From NCBI GenBank assembly GCA_964640055.1, contig CAZXFH010000011.1:1-64000 (forward strand): a stretch of DNA of 64,000 bases, in the 5' to 3' direction. The notes below the pieces were generated by a model. That model was given only the letters and a program-made list of their open reading frames with translations. It was not told the DNA's origin and ran no database searches. The translations under genes and the position numbers were made by a program. This DNA comes from CAZXFH01 sp964640055. GTDB lineage: Bacteria > Fidelibacterota > UBA2242 > JAFGTP01. Each line of letters starts with the position of its first letter. Within the stretch, counting starts at the first letter, position 1. Of this stretch, positions 17,326-26,501 are shown piece by piece.

Positions 17326-19387
17326 TGGGATACCCTATTGTTCCTATTGATTTAATCTCCGTATCAGACGTTAATTCTGAATACGCTATAACATAGATAT
17401 CAGGCAGGACCGGCTCGATAAAATTCCGGATAGCTTTTCTGATGGGAGGCGAAACCAAGAGAATCGCAGCCGATCCTTCCATGACAATTTTTTCTACCTT
17501 TTGACTTAAAGAATCAAAGATCCGCTGTACCTGATCGGGACTCAAGCCTAAATTTTGTGATTGTCCATTCCCCTCTTTAATGACAGACATGATGTGGTCT
17601 TCTAAACGCGGGTCCATGGTGATAACCGATAATTTTGAACGTCCCTGTTTTAAATAATCAGTGATTGTCTCTGCCAGGGCTTTGCGGACATACTCAGTTA
17701 ATACATCGGCATCCTTTGAATAGACCGCATAATCAGCCACCCCTTCTAGTATTCTTACTAAATTTCTGATAGGCACTTTTTCTCTTAAAAGATTTTTGAG
17801 AATTTGATTGATCGTTCCCAGGGGTACCAAATCCGGAACCGCTCCCTCCACTACTGCTGAATGGGTTTCTTTCAGGTGATCCAGCATCTGCTGAGTTTTC
17901 TGACGGTCCAAGAGCTGATAGGCATTATTTTTTAATACTTCCATCAAATGGGTGGCGATGATCGCCGGCGGCTCGATCACTGTATATCCCGCCACTTCGG
18001 CTTTTTCCTTTTCTCTTTTTGGAATCCAAATAGCCGGTAATCCAAAGGTCGGTTCAACTGTTTCATAACCATCTAAACGCACGCGATCATCGGGATTTAA
18101 CACCAAATAGTTATCCAGGATCACTTCTCCTTTTGCTTTTTCTATTCCAAAAATCTTGAACACATATTCATTGGATTTCAACTGGATGTTATCCCGGATG
18201 CGAATAGAGGGAATTATTAAGCCCAGTTCCATGGCAATACTCTTGCGGATTGTGGAAATCCTGCCCAATAAATTCCCGCCGCGTTCTTTATCTACCAGGG
18301 GAATTAATCCATATCCAATTTCGATTTCGAAGGGATCGGGATGTAAATAATCTTCAATTTTATCTTCCTCGGCAACCCCCTCCAACTGCTCCTGTTCTTC
18401 GGTTTTAACCTCCTCCATTAAAAGCGCCTGCTTTTTTTGAGCAGTATAGGCAATCATCCCAACTCCAACCGAGATTATTGAGAAAGGAACAAAAGGCAGC
18501 CCCGGCATTAGGCCTAAAAGAAAGAGAACACCGGCACTCACCATGGCGGCTTTGGGTTGCTTACCGAGTTGTCCTGTGATTTCACTACCCATGCTGGATT
18601 CACCTGTGGCACGGGTAATGATAATACCGGCTGAAGTCGAGACAATTAGGGCTGGAATTTGTGCCACTAGACCATCGCCGACCGTCAGGATGGTATAGCG
18701 ATTGGCCGCCTCAGAAAAAGCCAATCCATTCTGGAAAACTCCAATTGCCAAGCCACCGATAATATTTATAGAAGTAATCAGCAGTCCCGCAATAGCATCT
18801 CCACGCACAAATTTAGCAGCACCGTCCATGGCACCGTAAAATTCCGCTTCCCTAGCAATTTGCTTACGGCGGCCCTGTGCTTCGATGTCATCGATCAAGC
18901 CGGCATTCAGATCGGCATCAATAGCCATCTGTTTCCCGGGCATGGCATCCAGTGTAAAACGGGCGGAGACCTCGGCAATGCGGCCAGCCCCTTTGGTAAT
19001 GACCACAAAATTTATTATCACCAGAATAAGAAATATTACCACACCCACCACATAATTACCCCCAATCACAAAGCTACCAAAGGAATTAATAATTTCCCCG
19101 GCATATCCGCGCCCCAGGATCAAGCGGGTTGTGGAAACATTCAAAGACAACCGAAATAGGGTTACAATTAATAAAACACTGGGAAAAACAGAAAAATCCA
19201 AGGGGTTGTAGAGGTAAATGGCAACAAACATTATGACCAAGGCACCGGTAATACTCATGACCAGGAATATATCCATGATAAAGGGAGGGATGGGGAGTAC
19301 CATCAAGGCCAGGATAAAAATGACAATCAGAGCCAGATAGATATTACTACTTTCAGATATATGTCCTGATTTAGCCGGATTAGGCAT
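17315..19387 (-). CDS. flhA: Flagellar export gate protein FlhA
   Basis: 690 residues with eight predicted membrane helices in the first ~330 and a large cytosolic domain (about 350-690). The FHIPEP-family loop VSARFTLDAMPGKQMAIDAD (about 150-170), then LNAGLID and ARREAEFYGAMDGA-like sequence, is unmistakable. FlhA forms the nonameric export gate ring that docks chaperone-substrate complexes. It overlaps flhB by eight bases. Confidence 0.98.
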   Translation of the reverse strand: MPNPAKSGHISESSNIYLALIVIFILALMVLPIPPFIMDIFLVMSITGALVIMFVAIYLYNPLDFSVFPSVLLIVTLFRLSLNVSTTRLILGRGYAGEIINSFGSFVIGGNYVVGVVIFLILVIINFVVITKGAGRIAEVSARFTLDAMPGKQMAIDADLNAGLIDDIEAQGRRKQIAREAEFYGAMDGAAKFVRGDAIAGLLITSINIIGGLAIGVFQNGLAFSEAANRYTILTVGDGLVAQIPALIVSTSAGIIITRATGESSMGSEITGQLGKQPKAAMVSAGVLFLLGLMPGLPFVPFSIISVGVGMIAYTAQKKQALLMEEVKTEEQEQLEGVAEEDKIEDYLHPDPFEIEIGYGLIPLVDKERGGNLLGRISTIRKSIAMELGLIIPSIRIRDNIQLKSNEYVFKIFGIEKAKGEVILDNYLVLNPDDRVRLDGYETVEPTFGLPAIWIPKREKEKAEVAGYTVIEPPAIIATHLMEVLKNNAYQLLDRQKTQQMLDHLKETHSAVVEGAVPDLVPLGTINQILKNLLREKVPIRNLVRILEGVADYAVYSKDADVLTEYVRKALAETITDYLKQGRSKLSVITMDPRLEDHIMSVIKEGNGQSQNLGLSPDQVQRIFDSLSQKVEKIVMEGSAAILLVSPPIRKAIRNFIEPVLPDIYVIAYSELTSDTEIKSIGTIGYPNEN

Positions 19388-20489
19388 TTACAGCTCCTGA
19401 TGGTATTGGATTTCTTTTTTGACGCTTCTGGAAAATCTTAGCCAATATTTCAGCCACAGTCTGATAAAATATCACCGGTATTTCCATCCCAAGAGGGGTT
19501 GTTTCATATAGGCTACGGGCTAAGGGCTTATTTTCGACAACAGGAATGTTATTTTGTTTAGCAATCTCTTTAATACGCTGTGCAATTTTACGTTTGCCTT
19601 TTGCCACGACGGTCGGGGCATCGGATTGTTTCTGCGGTTTATACTTAATGGCAACGGCAATAAATACCGGATTGGTGACTACAACGGTTGCATCCGGGAT
19701 AGCCGCCATCATCCGTTTGCGGGACAGCTCTTTCTGTACCGACCGAATTCTGGATTTAATTTCCGGGTTACCCTCTTGCTGTTTGTTTTCTTCTTTTACC
19801 TCTTGTTTAGTCATCTTCAAACTTTTTTCATACTGCCACCTTTGATAGGCGAAATCGAACAATGCCAGGATAAATAATACCACTCCGGTTTTCACACCCA
19901 ATTCCAGAAATACTTTCCCATAGAAGGCCAGCAGTTCAGCCACAGTCACATTATGTAACAACCAGAAATGGTTAGCCAGAAAATGTTTTTTCATGACCGC
20001 ATAAACAATAAACCCCACTATTATCAATTTGAAGATACCCTTTACCAAATCCACCAGAGAATTGAGCGAAAACAATTTTTTAATTCCCTGCAGAGGATTA
20101 ATACTGGAAAATTTGGGTTTCAGGGCTTTTTTCATGAACCGTAACTGAAATTTATCCTGGGCTAGATTGGCAACCACTGCGATCAAAACTATTGCAAGAA
20201 AGAAAAAACCAAAAGTTTTGACAAAAAACGTAATCACAAATATTACATATTCTGGCACCGAGGTAACGGTCATATCGATGCTGGATAGATTCAAATAGAT
20301 ATATTTGACAAAATCGGTAAAGCCGGACATACTGGAAAAGCCCATAAAACTTAGAACCAATACGCCCAGCAGTAAAATTCCAGTAGAACTAACATCCTGA
20401 CTGCGCGCAACTTTACCTTCATCAACGGCTTTTTGTCGCCGGCGAGCGGTTGGTTTTTCAGTACGTTCTTGAGCGGGCTTCTCAGGCAT
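19380..20489 (-). CDS. flhB: Flagellar export switch protein FlhB with altered autocleavage site
   Basis: 369 residues. N-terminal EKPTARRRQKAVDEGKVARS and four membrane helices are typical. The cytosolic domain has GNPEIKSRIRSVQKELSRKR and then VVVTNPVFIAVAIKYKP where the family has NPTHYAVALKY. The Asn-Pro cleavage bond is kept (residues 273-274), but Thr and His are Val and Phe. FlhB cleaves itself at this bond and switches export from rod/hook to filament proteins under FliK control. The rest of the C-domain (KPLARSLYETTPLGMEIP) is normal. Confidence 0.96.
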   Translation of the reverse strand: MPEKPAQERTEKPTARRRQKAVDEGKVARSQDVSSTGILLLGVLVLSFMGFSSMSGFTDFVKYIYLNLSSIDMTVTSVPEYVIFVITFFVKTFGFFFLAIVLIAVVANLAQDKFQLRFMKKALKPKFSSINPLQGIKKLFSLNSLVDLVKGIFKLIIVGFIVYAVMKKHFLANHFWLLHNVTVAELLAFYGKVFLELGVKTGVVLFILALFDFAYQRWQYEKSLKMTKQEVKEENKQQEGNPEIKSRIRSVQKELSRKRMMAAIPDATVVVTNPVFIAVAIKYKPQKQSDAPTVVAKGKRKIAQRIKEIAKQNNIPVVENKPLARSLYETTPLGMEIPVIFYQTVAEILAKIFQKRQKRNPIPSGAVNA

Positions 20490-20494
20490 CCACC

Positions 20495-21277
20495 TTATCC
20501 TTTTAGATTCAGTATTGAGGTGTTCAAATAAGAAAACATCTCATTATAAAAGGAATCAAAGATCAACTGAAAGATGTTAAGGGAGGTCATCAAAGCAATT
20601 AATCCGGTTCCTATTCTTAAGGGGAGAATAATAAAAAAGACATTCATCTGGGGCATTACACGGACCAGAAAAGCGGTAGCGGTTTGAATCAGCAGCAGTA
20701 GAATCATGGTTGGTCCGGCAAATCGAATCGCGATCCGAAAAGCTTCCGATCCGGTGGCAACGATATGACGCCCCTGTTCCGCGGGGTAATTGGCCATTCC
20801 CAACGGGATTACTTTGAAATTTTCAAAGATTGTGCGAATGAAAAGATAATGGGTATTGGTAATTAAAAAGTATAGCATGACCACCAGCATTAAAAAAGGA
20901 CTGATAATATTGCTCTGTTTCTGAGTTGCCGGATTAATCGATTTGGCCATGAAAAAGCCCATCTGACGTCCCATAAAGCTACCCGCCATATTAAAACTCT
21001 CAAAAATCACCAGCGTGCCAAACCCTATGGTGACCCCCACAAATAATTCCATCGCCATCAGACCGGTCAACTTTAATAGTGAATTAATATCCGGAAAACG
21101 AATCGAAAGTGAAGGCGCGATTAATAGCGTAAAAGCAATCGCGATCAAGGCCTTAATTTTATTATTGATCACCGGAGAACTGATAATCGGCAAAGTGATA
21201 ATCAAACCCGAAATGCGGGCCAGAATTAACATATAGCCCGGGAGTAATTGCGGTAGATGGTCAATTATTTCAAACAT
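20495..21277 (-). CDS. fliR: Flagellar export gate protein FliR
   Basis: 260 residues from MFEIIDHL. This start was chosen because it lies two bases after the fliQ stop, whereas the longest frame begins 24 codons earlier inside fliQ. Six hydrophobic segments, with LARISGLIITLPIISSPVIN and FVGVTIGFGTLVIFESFNMA as FliR landmarks. With FliP and FliQ it builds the helical export channel at the base of the rod. Confidence 0.95.
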   Translation of the reverse strand: MFEIIDHLPQLLPGYMLILARISGLIITLPIISSPVINNKIKALIAIAFTLLIAPSLSIRFPDINSLLKLTGLMAMELFVGVTIGFGTLVIFESFNMAGSFMGRQMGFFMAKSINPATQKQSNIISPFLMLVVMLYFLITNTHYLFIRTIFENFKVIPLGMANYPAEQGRHIVATGSEAFRIAIRFAGPTMILLLLIQTATAFLVRVMPQMNVFFIILPLRIGTGLIALMTSLNIFQLIFDSFYNEMFSYLNTSILNLKG

Positions 21278-21279
21278 AT

Positions 21280-21549
21280 TTAGGGAGCCATTTGAGGAAT
21301 TTGTCTGAAAATTTCTTGCGTAAAGTTTAAAATAACATCTAAAAACCAAGGCATTAAAAGAATGGCCACCAGCGCTACAGCCACCATTTTGGGAATAAGC
21401 GTCAGGGTCATCTCCCGGATAGAAGTCACAGTTTGAAACAGGGAAACAACAATCCCCGTAATCAGTCCGGCACCCAATAAGGGGCCCAGAATAAAAATAG
21501 CCGTTCTCAAGGTTTCCTTGGCGATAAAAATTAAATAATCAACTGTCAT
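21280..21549 (-). CDS. fliQ: Flagellar export gate protein FliQ
   Basis: 89 residues, two membrane helices, with GPLLGAGLITGIVVSLFQTV and TSIREMTLTLIPKMVAVALV, the standard FliQ pattern and length. Placed between fliP and fliR in the fixed P-Q-R order, separated from each by only two bases. Confidence 0.97.
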   Translation of the reverse strand: MTVDYLIFIAKETLRTAIFILGPLLGAGLITGIVVSLFQTVTSIREMTLTLIPKMVAVALVAILLMPWFLDVILNFTQEIFRQIPQMAP

Positions 21550-21551
21550 GG

Positions 21552-22304
21552 CTAAATAAATCCTTTAACTAATGATTCAACCGTTAAATGCCACCCATCT
21601 ACCAATACAAACAATAATATTTTTAGGGGCATTGAAATTAGCATGGGAGGCAGCATAAACATTCCCATGGATAAAAGCACACTGGCAACCGTGGCATCGA
21701 TTAATAGCATAGGCAAATATAGCAGGAACCCGATCTGAAATGCCGTTTTGATTTCGCTGATCATAAAAGCGGGAATTACAGTCGCCAAGGAAAGTTCCTG
21801 GGGCGTATTGGGACGGGATTCATCTCTTAAATCCAGAAAAAGTGCCAAGTCACTTTCTCTTGTTTGGTTCAGCATGAACTTTTTAACCGGTTTTTGCATC
21901 CCCTGAAGAGCCTCACTCTGGGTGATCTCCTCACTTAAATACGGCTGGATCGCTTGGTCATTGACTTCATTAATGACCGGCTTCATGATGAAAAAAGTGA
22001 TAAATAAAGCCAACCCCACTAATATTTGATTGGAGGGAACAGTTTGTGTGGCCAGCGCTGTACGTAAAAAGTGGAATACGATAATCAGCCGGGTAAAACT
22101 GGTCATCATAATCAATATGGAAGGGGCTAAAGACAGTACCGTGAGTAACAAAACAATCTTCATACTCAGCACAAAATCATCGGGATTATCAGCCTCTTCC
22201 AGCCCCAAGGTGACTTTCGGGAGTGGCGACTGTGCGTGCAGGAAGAGGGGTAATCCTATTATCAGAATTAACAGCAGTATTTTTACTTTTTTGCTATTTA
22301 GCAA
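21552..22304 (-). CDS. fliP: Flagellar export gate protein FliP
   Basis: 250 residues with a cleavable signal peptide (first ~24) and four membrane helices. Signature blocks: SLAPSILIMMTSFTRLIIVF, FLRTALATQTVPSNQILVGL, and VIPAFMISEIKTAFQIGFLL. FliP pentamers form the core of the export channel with FliR and FliQ. Length and order are normal. Confidence 0.98.
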   Translation of the reverse strand: MLNSKKVKILLLILIIGLPLFLHAQSPLPKVTLGLEEADNPDDFVLSMKIVLLLTVLSLAPSILIMMTSFTRLIIVFHFLRTALATQTVPSNQILVGLALFITFFIMKPVINEVNDQAIQPYLSEEITQSEALQGMQKPVKKFMLNQTRESDLALFLDLRDESRPNTPQELSLATVIPAFMISEIKTAFQIGFLLYLPMLLIDATVASVLLSMGMFMLPPMLISMPLKILLFVLVDGWHLTVESLVKGFI

Positions 22305-22319
22305 GGAAAACTTGATATT

Positions 22320-22913
22320 TTAACCTTTATTAAATTTTATGCGTTTCAGGACTTTGGAAAACTTATCTGAATCATCCGGGTTGGCTGGCTGTTCGTGCTG
22401 CAGCGCTTCTTTTTCCGCTGCACTAATTTCAAATTCCTTGATCAGGTTAATGGCATGATCAGTTACGCCCAGTAATAATTTCCGATCTTCGATGCGTACC
22501 ATCATCAGATAATGCTTTTGTCCAAAATATCTTTTCCCGATAATGTCCATGTCCAATCCGAAAGTCTTGGCAGAATGAAATTTCTTTTTAAATAAAATCA
22601 GGCCAATGGTAATTACCAGAATAAACAACACACTAATCATAATGGTCCTGGTAATGCTGCTGCTATAATCCTTTTCTAGACCCCCATTTTTCCCCTTTTG
22701 ATCGAAATCCCTATTCAGTGCAGCCTGCGAGCTGTCGGTCACGGCAGAGTCCTTCCCGATCCTTTGAACTGTATCTTGCGTTGCGGAGTTTTGAACATTA
22801 TCCCCTGTTTTGGACAGTGTCATCAAAACCCCAATAACAGCAACAAAGGTAAAAAGTATTGCCACGAAATAGGATTTAATGCGTTGCGACTTATCGTTTT
22901 CTTTTACTTGCAT
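22320..22913 (-). CDS. fliO: Flagellar biosynthesis protein FliO
   Basis: 197 residues. An N-terminal hydrophobic segment (about 14-32), a periplasmic stretch and a second membrane helix (about 87-107) precede the cytosolic domain with IIGKRYFGQKHYLMMVRIED and KLLLGVTDHAINLIKEF, the short conserved FliO block. FliO helps FliP assemble. The two-helix form is longer than the enteric protein but common elsewhere. Confidence 0.88.
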   Translation of the reverse strand: MQVKENDKSQRIKSYFVAILFTFVAVIGVLMTLSKTGDNVQNSATQDTVQRIGKDSAVTDSSQAALNRDFDQKGKNGGLEKDYSSSITRTIMISVLFILVITIGLILFKKKFHSAKTFGLDMDIIGKRYFGQKHYLMMVRIEDRKLLLGVTDHAINLIKEFEISAAEKEALQHEQPANPDDSDKFSKVLKRIKFNKG

Positions 22914-23822
22914 CTATTTTAAACTTTTTATCCGTTCTCTGGGCTCAACCAAATGGGTGATTCTGATCCCAAATTGTTCATCCACAACCACCACTTCGCC
23001 CTCAGCTAATTTTCTACCGTTTAAATATATATCCAAGGGTTCACCGGCGGTCTTCTCCAGTTCGATAATTGACCCCCTTCCCAGCTTTAATACATCTTTG
23101 ATTGGGATAGATTTACGGCCCAGTTCAACTACGGCTTCCAGTTGCACATCCAATAGCATGTCCAGGTTGCGTGACCCACCATTCCCCTCTTCTGATGAAT
23201 CAAAAGGTTGGAATTCAGCTGGATTCACATCCACTTTTTCTGCCTCCGTCTTGGAAGCCTGAGCCTTTTCTGTGGCTTCACTATCTGTGCTTTCATCAAA
23301 CTCCGCATAAAAATAATGCATGATTTTGTGCTGTTTTTCCCCCATACTCAGCTCATACTGGGCGCCGAGACCATCTGATACAGCGGCATCATCGGGCATA
23401 TCAGCGATATCTTCCACCCGGGAAACTTCCAGGGACTCAAATTTAACCCCTTCTGTATCCTCTTCCAGAAAGGACTCCAGCTGTCCAAACACCTGCTTGA
23501 TACCTTCCTGAATTCCTTCCAAATGCTCATCAGCAATATTCTCGGCGGGATCGTCACCGACCATACTTGCATAGAAATCCAGAACCAGCTCCTGCGGTAG
23601 TGACAGCCAATGAGTCCATTTATTCTGACCCTGACACACAAATTGAAAAAAGACACGCGGTAATTTTTCTTTTTCCAAAAGCGTGCTCACATCGGTATCA
23701 TCTTGTAGTTGATGCTTCAATTCGATTGTTTGACCGCATAGTTGATTAAGTGCTTCGCTGATCGGTTTTAGAAGAGATTTATAGGTATTAGCAAATTGGG
23801 ATTTCATTTTTTCAATACTCAT
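22914..23822 (-). CDS. fliN: Flagellar switch protein FliN, extended FliY-like form
   Basis: 302 residues. The C-terminal ~80 residues are a normal FliN/SpoA domain (LLDVQLEAVVELGRKSIPIK, LKLGRGSIIELEKTAGEPLD, IYLNGRKLAEGEVVVVDEQF). The N-terminal ~170 residues resemble the CheC/CheX-like part of FliY (a LPQELVLDFYASMVG strand and an EHLEGIQEGIKQVFGQ helix). That helix aligns with the CheC phosphatase motif ExxN, but the Asn position is Lys, so phosphatase activity is unlikely on this evidence. The start overlaps the end of fliM by 11 bases. Confidence 0.88.
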   Translation of the reverse strand: MSIEKMKSQFANTYKSLLKPISEALNQLCGQTIELKHQLQDDTDVSTLLEKEKLPRVFFQFVCQGQNKWTHWLSLPQELVLDFYASMVGDDPAENIADEHLEGIQEGIKQVFGQLESFLEEDTEGVKFESLEVSRVEDIADMPDDAAVSDGLGAQYELSMGEKQHKIMHYFYAEFDESTDSEATEKAQASKTEAEKVDVNPAEFQPFDSSEEGNGGSRNLDMLLDVQLEAVVELGRKSIPIKDVLKLGRGSIIELEKTAGEPLDIYLNGRKLAEGEVVVVDEQFGIRITHLVEPRERIKSLK

Positions 23823-24807
23823 TGTTTTCTCCTCCCACTAAATCATTTATCTTAATGGCATAATTTTTACTTTTCTCGCCAATGTTGGCCTGAAAGATTG
23901 TTTTATTTTGGGCTGTGACCGGAATACTATCGTTCAGGTGAGTTCCCAGCGGTAGCACGTCATTGACTTTTAAATCAATAAATTCTTTTATGGACATCTT
24001 GCATTTGCCCAATATTGCCCGGAGATCAACAGTGGTTTCCTCCAGATTTTCTTCCAACAATTTCTTTTGTGCCTGTGTTAAATCCTGGCTGCCAAACATA
24101 ATTTTATTTTGAATTTCCGGATTTGATAGAATATTAGAGATCCATACATAAGGATAGCATATATTCATCATGGTGGTATTGTCTCTGAATTTGACTTCGA
24201 TCGAAACCACAATTACCGGTTCTGAAGCGGAGGCAATCTGCACAAATTCTGCATTATGTTCAAAGCGATTAAAACGACAATTAAACTTTCTGACCACACT
24301 CCAATTATTGGATATTTCCGCCGCCATTTTATCGACCACCCGCTTCATGATCTTACGTTCTATAGTGGAGACATAATGACTACTAGCAGCATAGGTTCCC
24401 TGTCCCCCGAACAACCGCTCAATGGTAAGGGCAATAAATTGGGGACTGATTTCAAGAATAAACCGCGAATAGGGATTATCAAATTCACCCACATAAAGTG
24501 CACCCGGCGACGAGATTGACATCACAAACTCTGAATACATGATCTGATCAATACCGATTAAATTCATTTCAACGATCATTTTAAGCTGCGCGGAAAGGAA
24601 AACGGCGATTTTACTTACTAGGGCCTCATGGATATTATTTAGCAGACGCAGCTGCTCCTTGGATATCAGATGCGGCCGTTTAAAATCATACAGGGTAACT
24701 TTCTTTTTCTTATAAAAAGACTCAGAATCAATTTTATCAGCATCTTTACCTTCACCAACACTGCTCAATAAGGCATCTATTTCTTCCTGAGACAGTACTT
24801 TACTCAT
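23812..24807 (-). CDS. fliM: Flagellar motor switch protein FliM
   Basis: 331 residues. The N-terminal CheY-P docking peptide LSQEEIDALLSSVG is intact. The CheC-like middle domain (about 45-225) carries SSPGALYVGEFDN and LTIERLFGGQG, and the C-terminal SpoA domain begins near 245 (LEETTVDLRAILGKCKMSIK). It joins FliG to FliN in the C-ring and receives CheY-P. It follows fliL by 14 bases. Confidence 0.97.
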   Translation of the reverse strand: MSKVLSQEEIDALLSSVGEGKDADKIDSESFYKKKKVTLYDFKRPHLISKEQLRLLNNIHEALVSKIAVFLSAQLKMIVEMNLIGIDQIMYSEFVMSISSPGALYVGEFDNPYSRFILEISPQFIALTIERLFGGQGTYAASSHYVSTIERKIMKRVVDKMAAEISNNWSVVRKFNCRFNRFEHNAEFVQIASASEPVIVVSIEVKFRDNTTMMNICYPYVWISNILSNPEIQNKIMFGSQDLTQAQKKLLEENLEETTVDLRAILGKCKMSIKEFIDLKVNDVLPLGTHLNDSIPVTAQNKTIFQANIGEKSKNYAIKINDLVGGENNEY

Positions 24808-24821
24808 TTAACTCTCGCTTT

Positions 24822-25379
24822 TTATTGAACCACTAATTTTAAATAATAAAGACTATCGATTTTTCCGCTGAACAGACGGGCATTAATGCGCTTCATCAGT
24901 ATTTGGGCTGAAGAGTCCTGAAAGCTGGGTTTTAAAAAATCATTGGTGGACTTCTCCCTGAAATACCGAATTAGCATATCCCGTATCTGGGGCTCCCGTT
25001 TTTCAAGTTCCTCTAATAGATCTTCTGAATCAGCTTCCAAAGCCAAGGCTGCCATCACAAATCTTAGACCATAGGACCCAAAAGGATTTACGGTTAATTC
25101 TTCAATTTTATATATAGGTCCGATTTCCTGCTCTTTCAACTTTTCTTTCTCAATATCAGACACTTCTTTTTTCTCTTTATATTCCTGATATTGCGGCCAG
25201 AGTACGTGTTTTGATAATAAAATAGCACCTACAGTGGCCGCAATAATAAACAAGATCAGTAAGATCCATTTAATGTTTTCGATCAACATCGATGGTTTTG
25301 ATTTTTTATCAGTAGGCTTAGCTGCTTCTTTTGAAGGCTTTTTGGATTTATCGCTTTTATCAGGTTCCTTTTTTGCCAT
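24822..25379 (-). CDS. fliL: Flagellar basal-body protein FliL
   Basis: 185 residues: a Lys-rich cytosolic head, one membrane helix (about 33-52), and a periplasmic domain with IEELTVNPFGSYGLRFVMAA and the C-terminal FLKPSFQDSSAQILMKRINA block. FliL surrounds the stator in the periplasm. It is the first gene of the long export-gate/fliA operon; the promoter candidate lies about 75 bases upstream. Confidence 0.93.
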   Translation of the reverse strand: MAKKEPDKSDKSKKPSKEAAKPTDKKSKPSMLIENIKWILLILFIIAATVGAILLSKHVLWPQYQEYKEKKEVSDIEKEKLKEQEIGPIYKIEELTVNPFGSYGLRFVMAALALEADSEDLLEELEKREPQIRDMLIRYFREKSTNDFLKPSFQDSSAQILMKRINARLFSGKIDSLYYLKLVVQ

Positions 25380-25451
25380 TATTCATCTCTAAATATTAGG
25401 AACATATTTACTACTCTGAGGCACTTCTCTAAGCATTCCTTTTTTTTAAAT

Positions 25452-25466
25452 TCAAAATTTATGCCA
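25452..25466 (-). promoter_or_regulatory. Sigma54-like promoter of the fliL operon (variant -12)
   Basis: Minus strand reads TGGCATAAATTTTGA. GG and GA are 10 bases apart, the sigma54 geometry, but GA replaces the -12 GC. The same variant occurs before flgB and fliK. Predicted start near 25440, leaving a leader of about 60 bases to fliL. The rest of the 412-base gap (25380-25791) holds the palindrome at 25686-25698, a second palindrome CGGATATTATCCG near 25632-25644 and no visible gene. Confidence 0.55.
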
Positions 25467-25685
25467 CCCAGTCAGATATAAATCATATCCCCAGGGAATT
25501 AATTGCAGTAGGTTATTTTTAACCCGTTTAAAATAAGAATTAAGCATTAATCCTGGACGATAAAATCTCAAAATTACAATTCTTGCATCTCACATTACAT
25601 GGTATAATGGTGATCACTAAATTTGCCTTACGGATAATATCCGGCTCCCATAACACGGTTGAGAGGACCCTGAAAGACAAATAGG

Positions 25686-25698
25686 GGAAATTATTTCC
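25686..25698. promoter_or_regulatory. 13-bp palindrome, candidate activator site upstream of fliL
   Basis: GGAAATTATTTCC, identical to the site at 40510-40522 before flgB and two bases different from the one at 32932-32944 before fliK. It is centred about 250 bases upstream of the predicted fliL operon start, the range used by sigma54 enhancers. A FIS-type helix-turn-helix dimer such as the activator encoded at 40682-42049 would be expected to bind a palindrome of this kind (inference). Confidence 0.55.
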
Positions 25699-25791
25699 TG
25701 GTCACTTTATCTTTTTCCTAGTCCCGGGGTTATGTAATGGTAGCAAAACCTGAGAGGTTAAAGCTGTATCTCGAATTCTATTGTAGAATAA

Positions 25792-26493
25792 TTACCAATT
25801 AAATAAAAATTCAACGCGCCTGTTTTTCTGGCGATTATGGGGAGAATCATTCGGAACCATGGGATGATACTGAGAATAGCCGGCAGCGATTAGTTTATCA
25901 GGGGATACTCCCGCGGAATCCATTAAAAATTTGACCACGGTCAAGGCACGGGAGACGGAAAGCTCCCAATTTGAAGGGTATTTTGGTGTATTAATCGGCA
26001 GATTATCGGTGTGTCCGCCAACAATTACATCTTCAGTTTCATGATCTTCGATTGTCTCTCCGACCAGTTTTAAGATGGGAAAAGCGCTTTGTCTCAGTGT
26101 GGCCTTTCCCAGATCAAATAAAACACGGCTACCCATACGGATCAGCATGCCACCCTCAGTGAACTTAACCGTGATATCATCCTGGTATCCTAAAGCCTTG
26201 GCTAATTCGCGCAACTCATTTATTTTCTCATTGAGTTGCATACGTGCGATTATGTCACTATCTGATACCCGGGGTCTATTGGTTTGTGCGACCTTGCTCA
26301 TGCGCGGCATCACACCCAGGGCCCCCTGAAGGGCACGCATGCTAAGGGAAAATTTCACCTTATCAATATTAGAAAAGGATATAAGCAAAACAAAAAAACA
26401 GAGTAGCAGAGTCATCATGTCGCCGTAGGTCGTCATCCAGGCCGGTGATGACGGTTCACCTAAATCATCTTTCTTTTTTTTCTTTTTAGACAT
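25792..26493 (-). CDS. motB: Flagellar stator protein MotB
   Basis: 233 residues. A Lys-rich head, then PAWMTTYGDMMTLLLCFFVL with the proton- or sodium-binding Asp25 at the start of the single membrane helix. The OmpA-like peptidoglycan-binding domain (about 130-233) has VIVGGHTDNLPINTPKYPSN, WELSVSRALTVVKFL and NRRVEFLF. It anchors the stator to the cell wall. It follows motA by eight bases and ends the fliK-motB operon. Confidence 0.97.
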   Translation of the reverse strand: MSKKKKKKDDLGEPSSPAWMTTYGDMMTLLLCFFVLLISFSNIDKVKFSLSMRALQGALGVMPRMSKVAQTNRPRVSDSDIIARMQLNEKINELRELAKALGYQDDITVKFTEGGMLIRMGSRVLFDLGKATLRQSAFPILKLVGETIEDHETEDVIVGGHTDNLPINTPKYPSNWELSVSRALTVVKFLMDSAGVSPDKLIAAGYSQYHPMVPNDSPHNRQKNRRVEFLFNW

Positions 26494-26501
26494 GAATTAT
26501 T

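Noticed and set aside
25600..25760. Possible c-di-GMP or other riboswitch in the fliL upstream gap
   Set aside because: Segments such as GCAAAACC and GGGAGCC look suggestive, but the conserved core and pairing of known classes could not be assembled on either strand.
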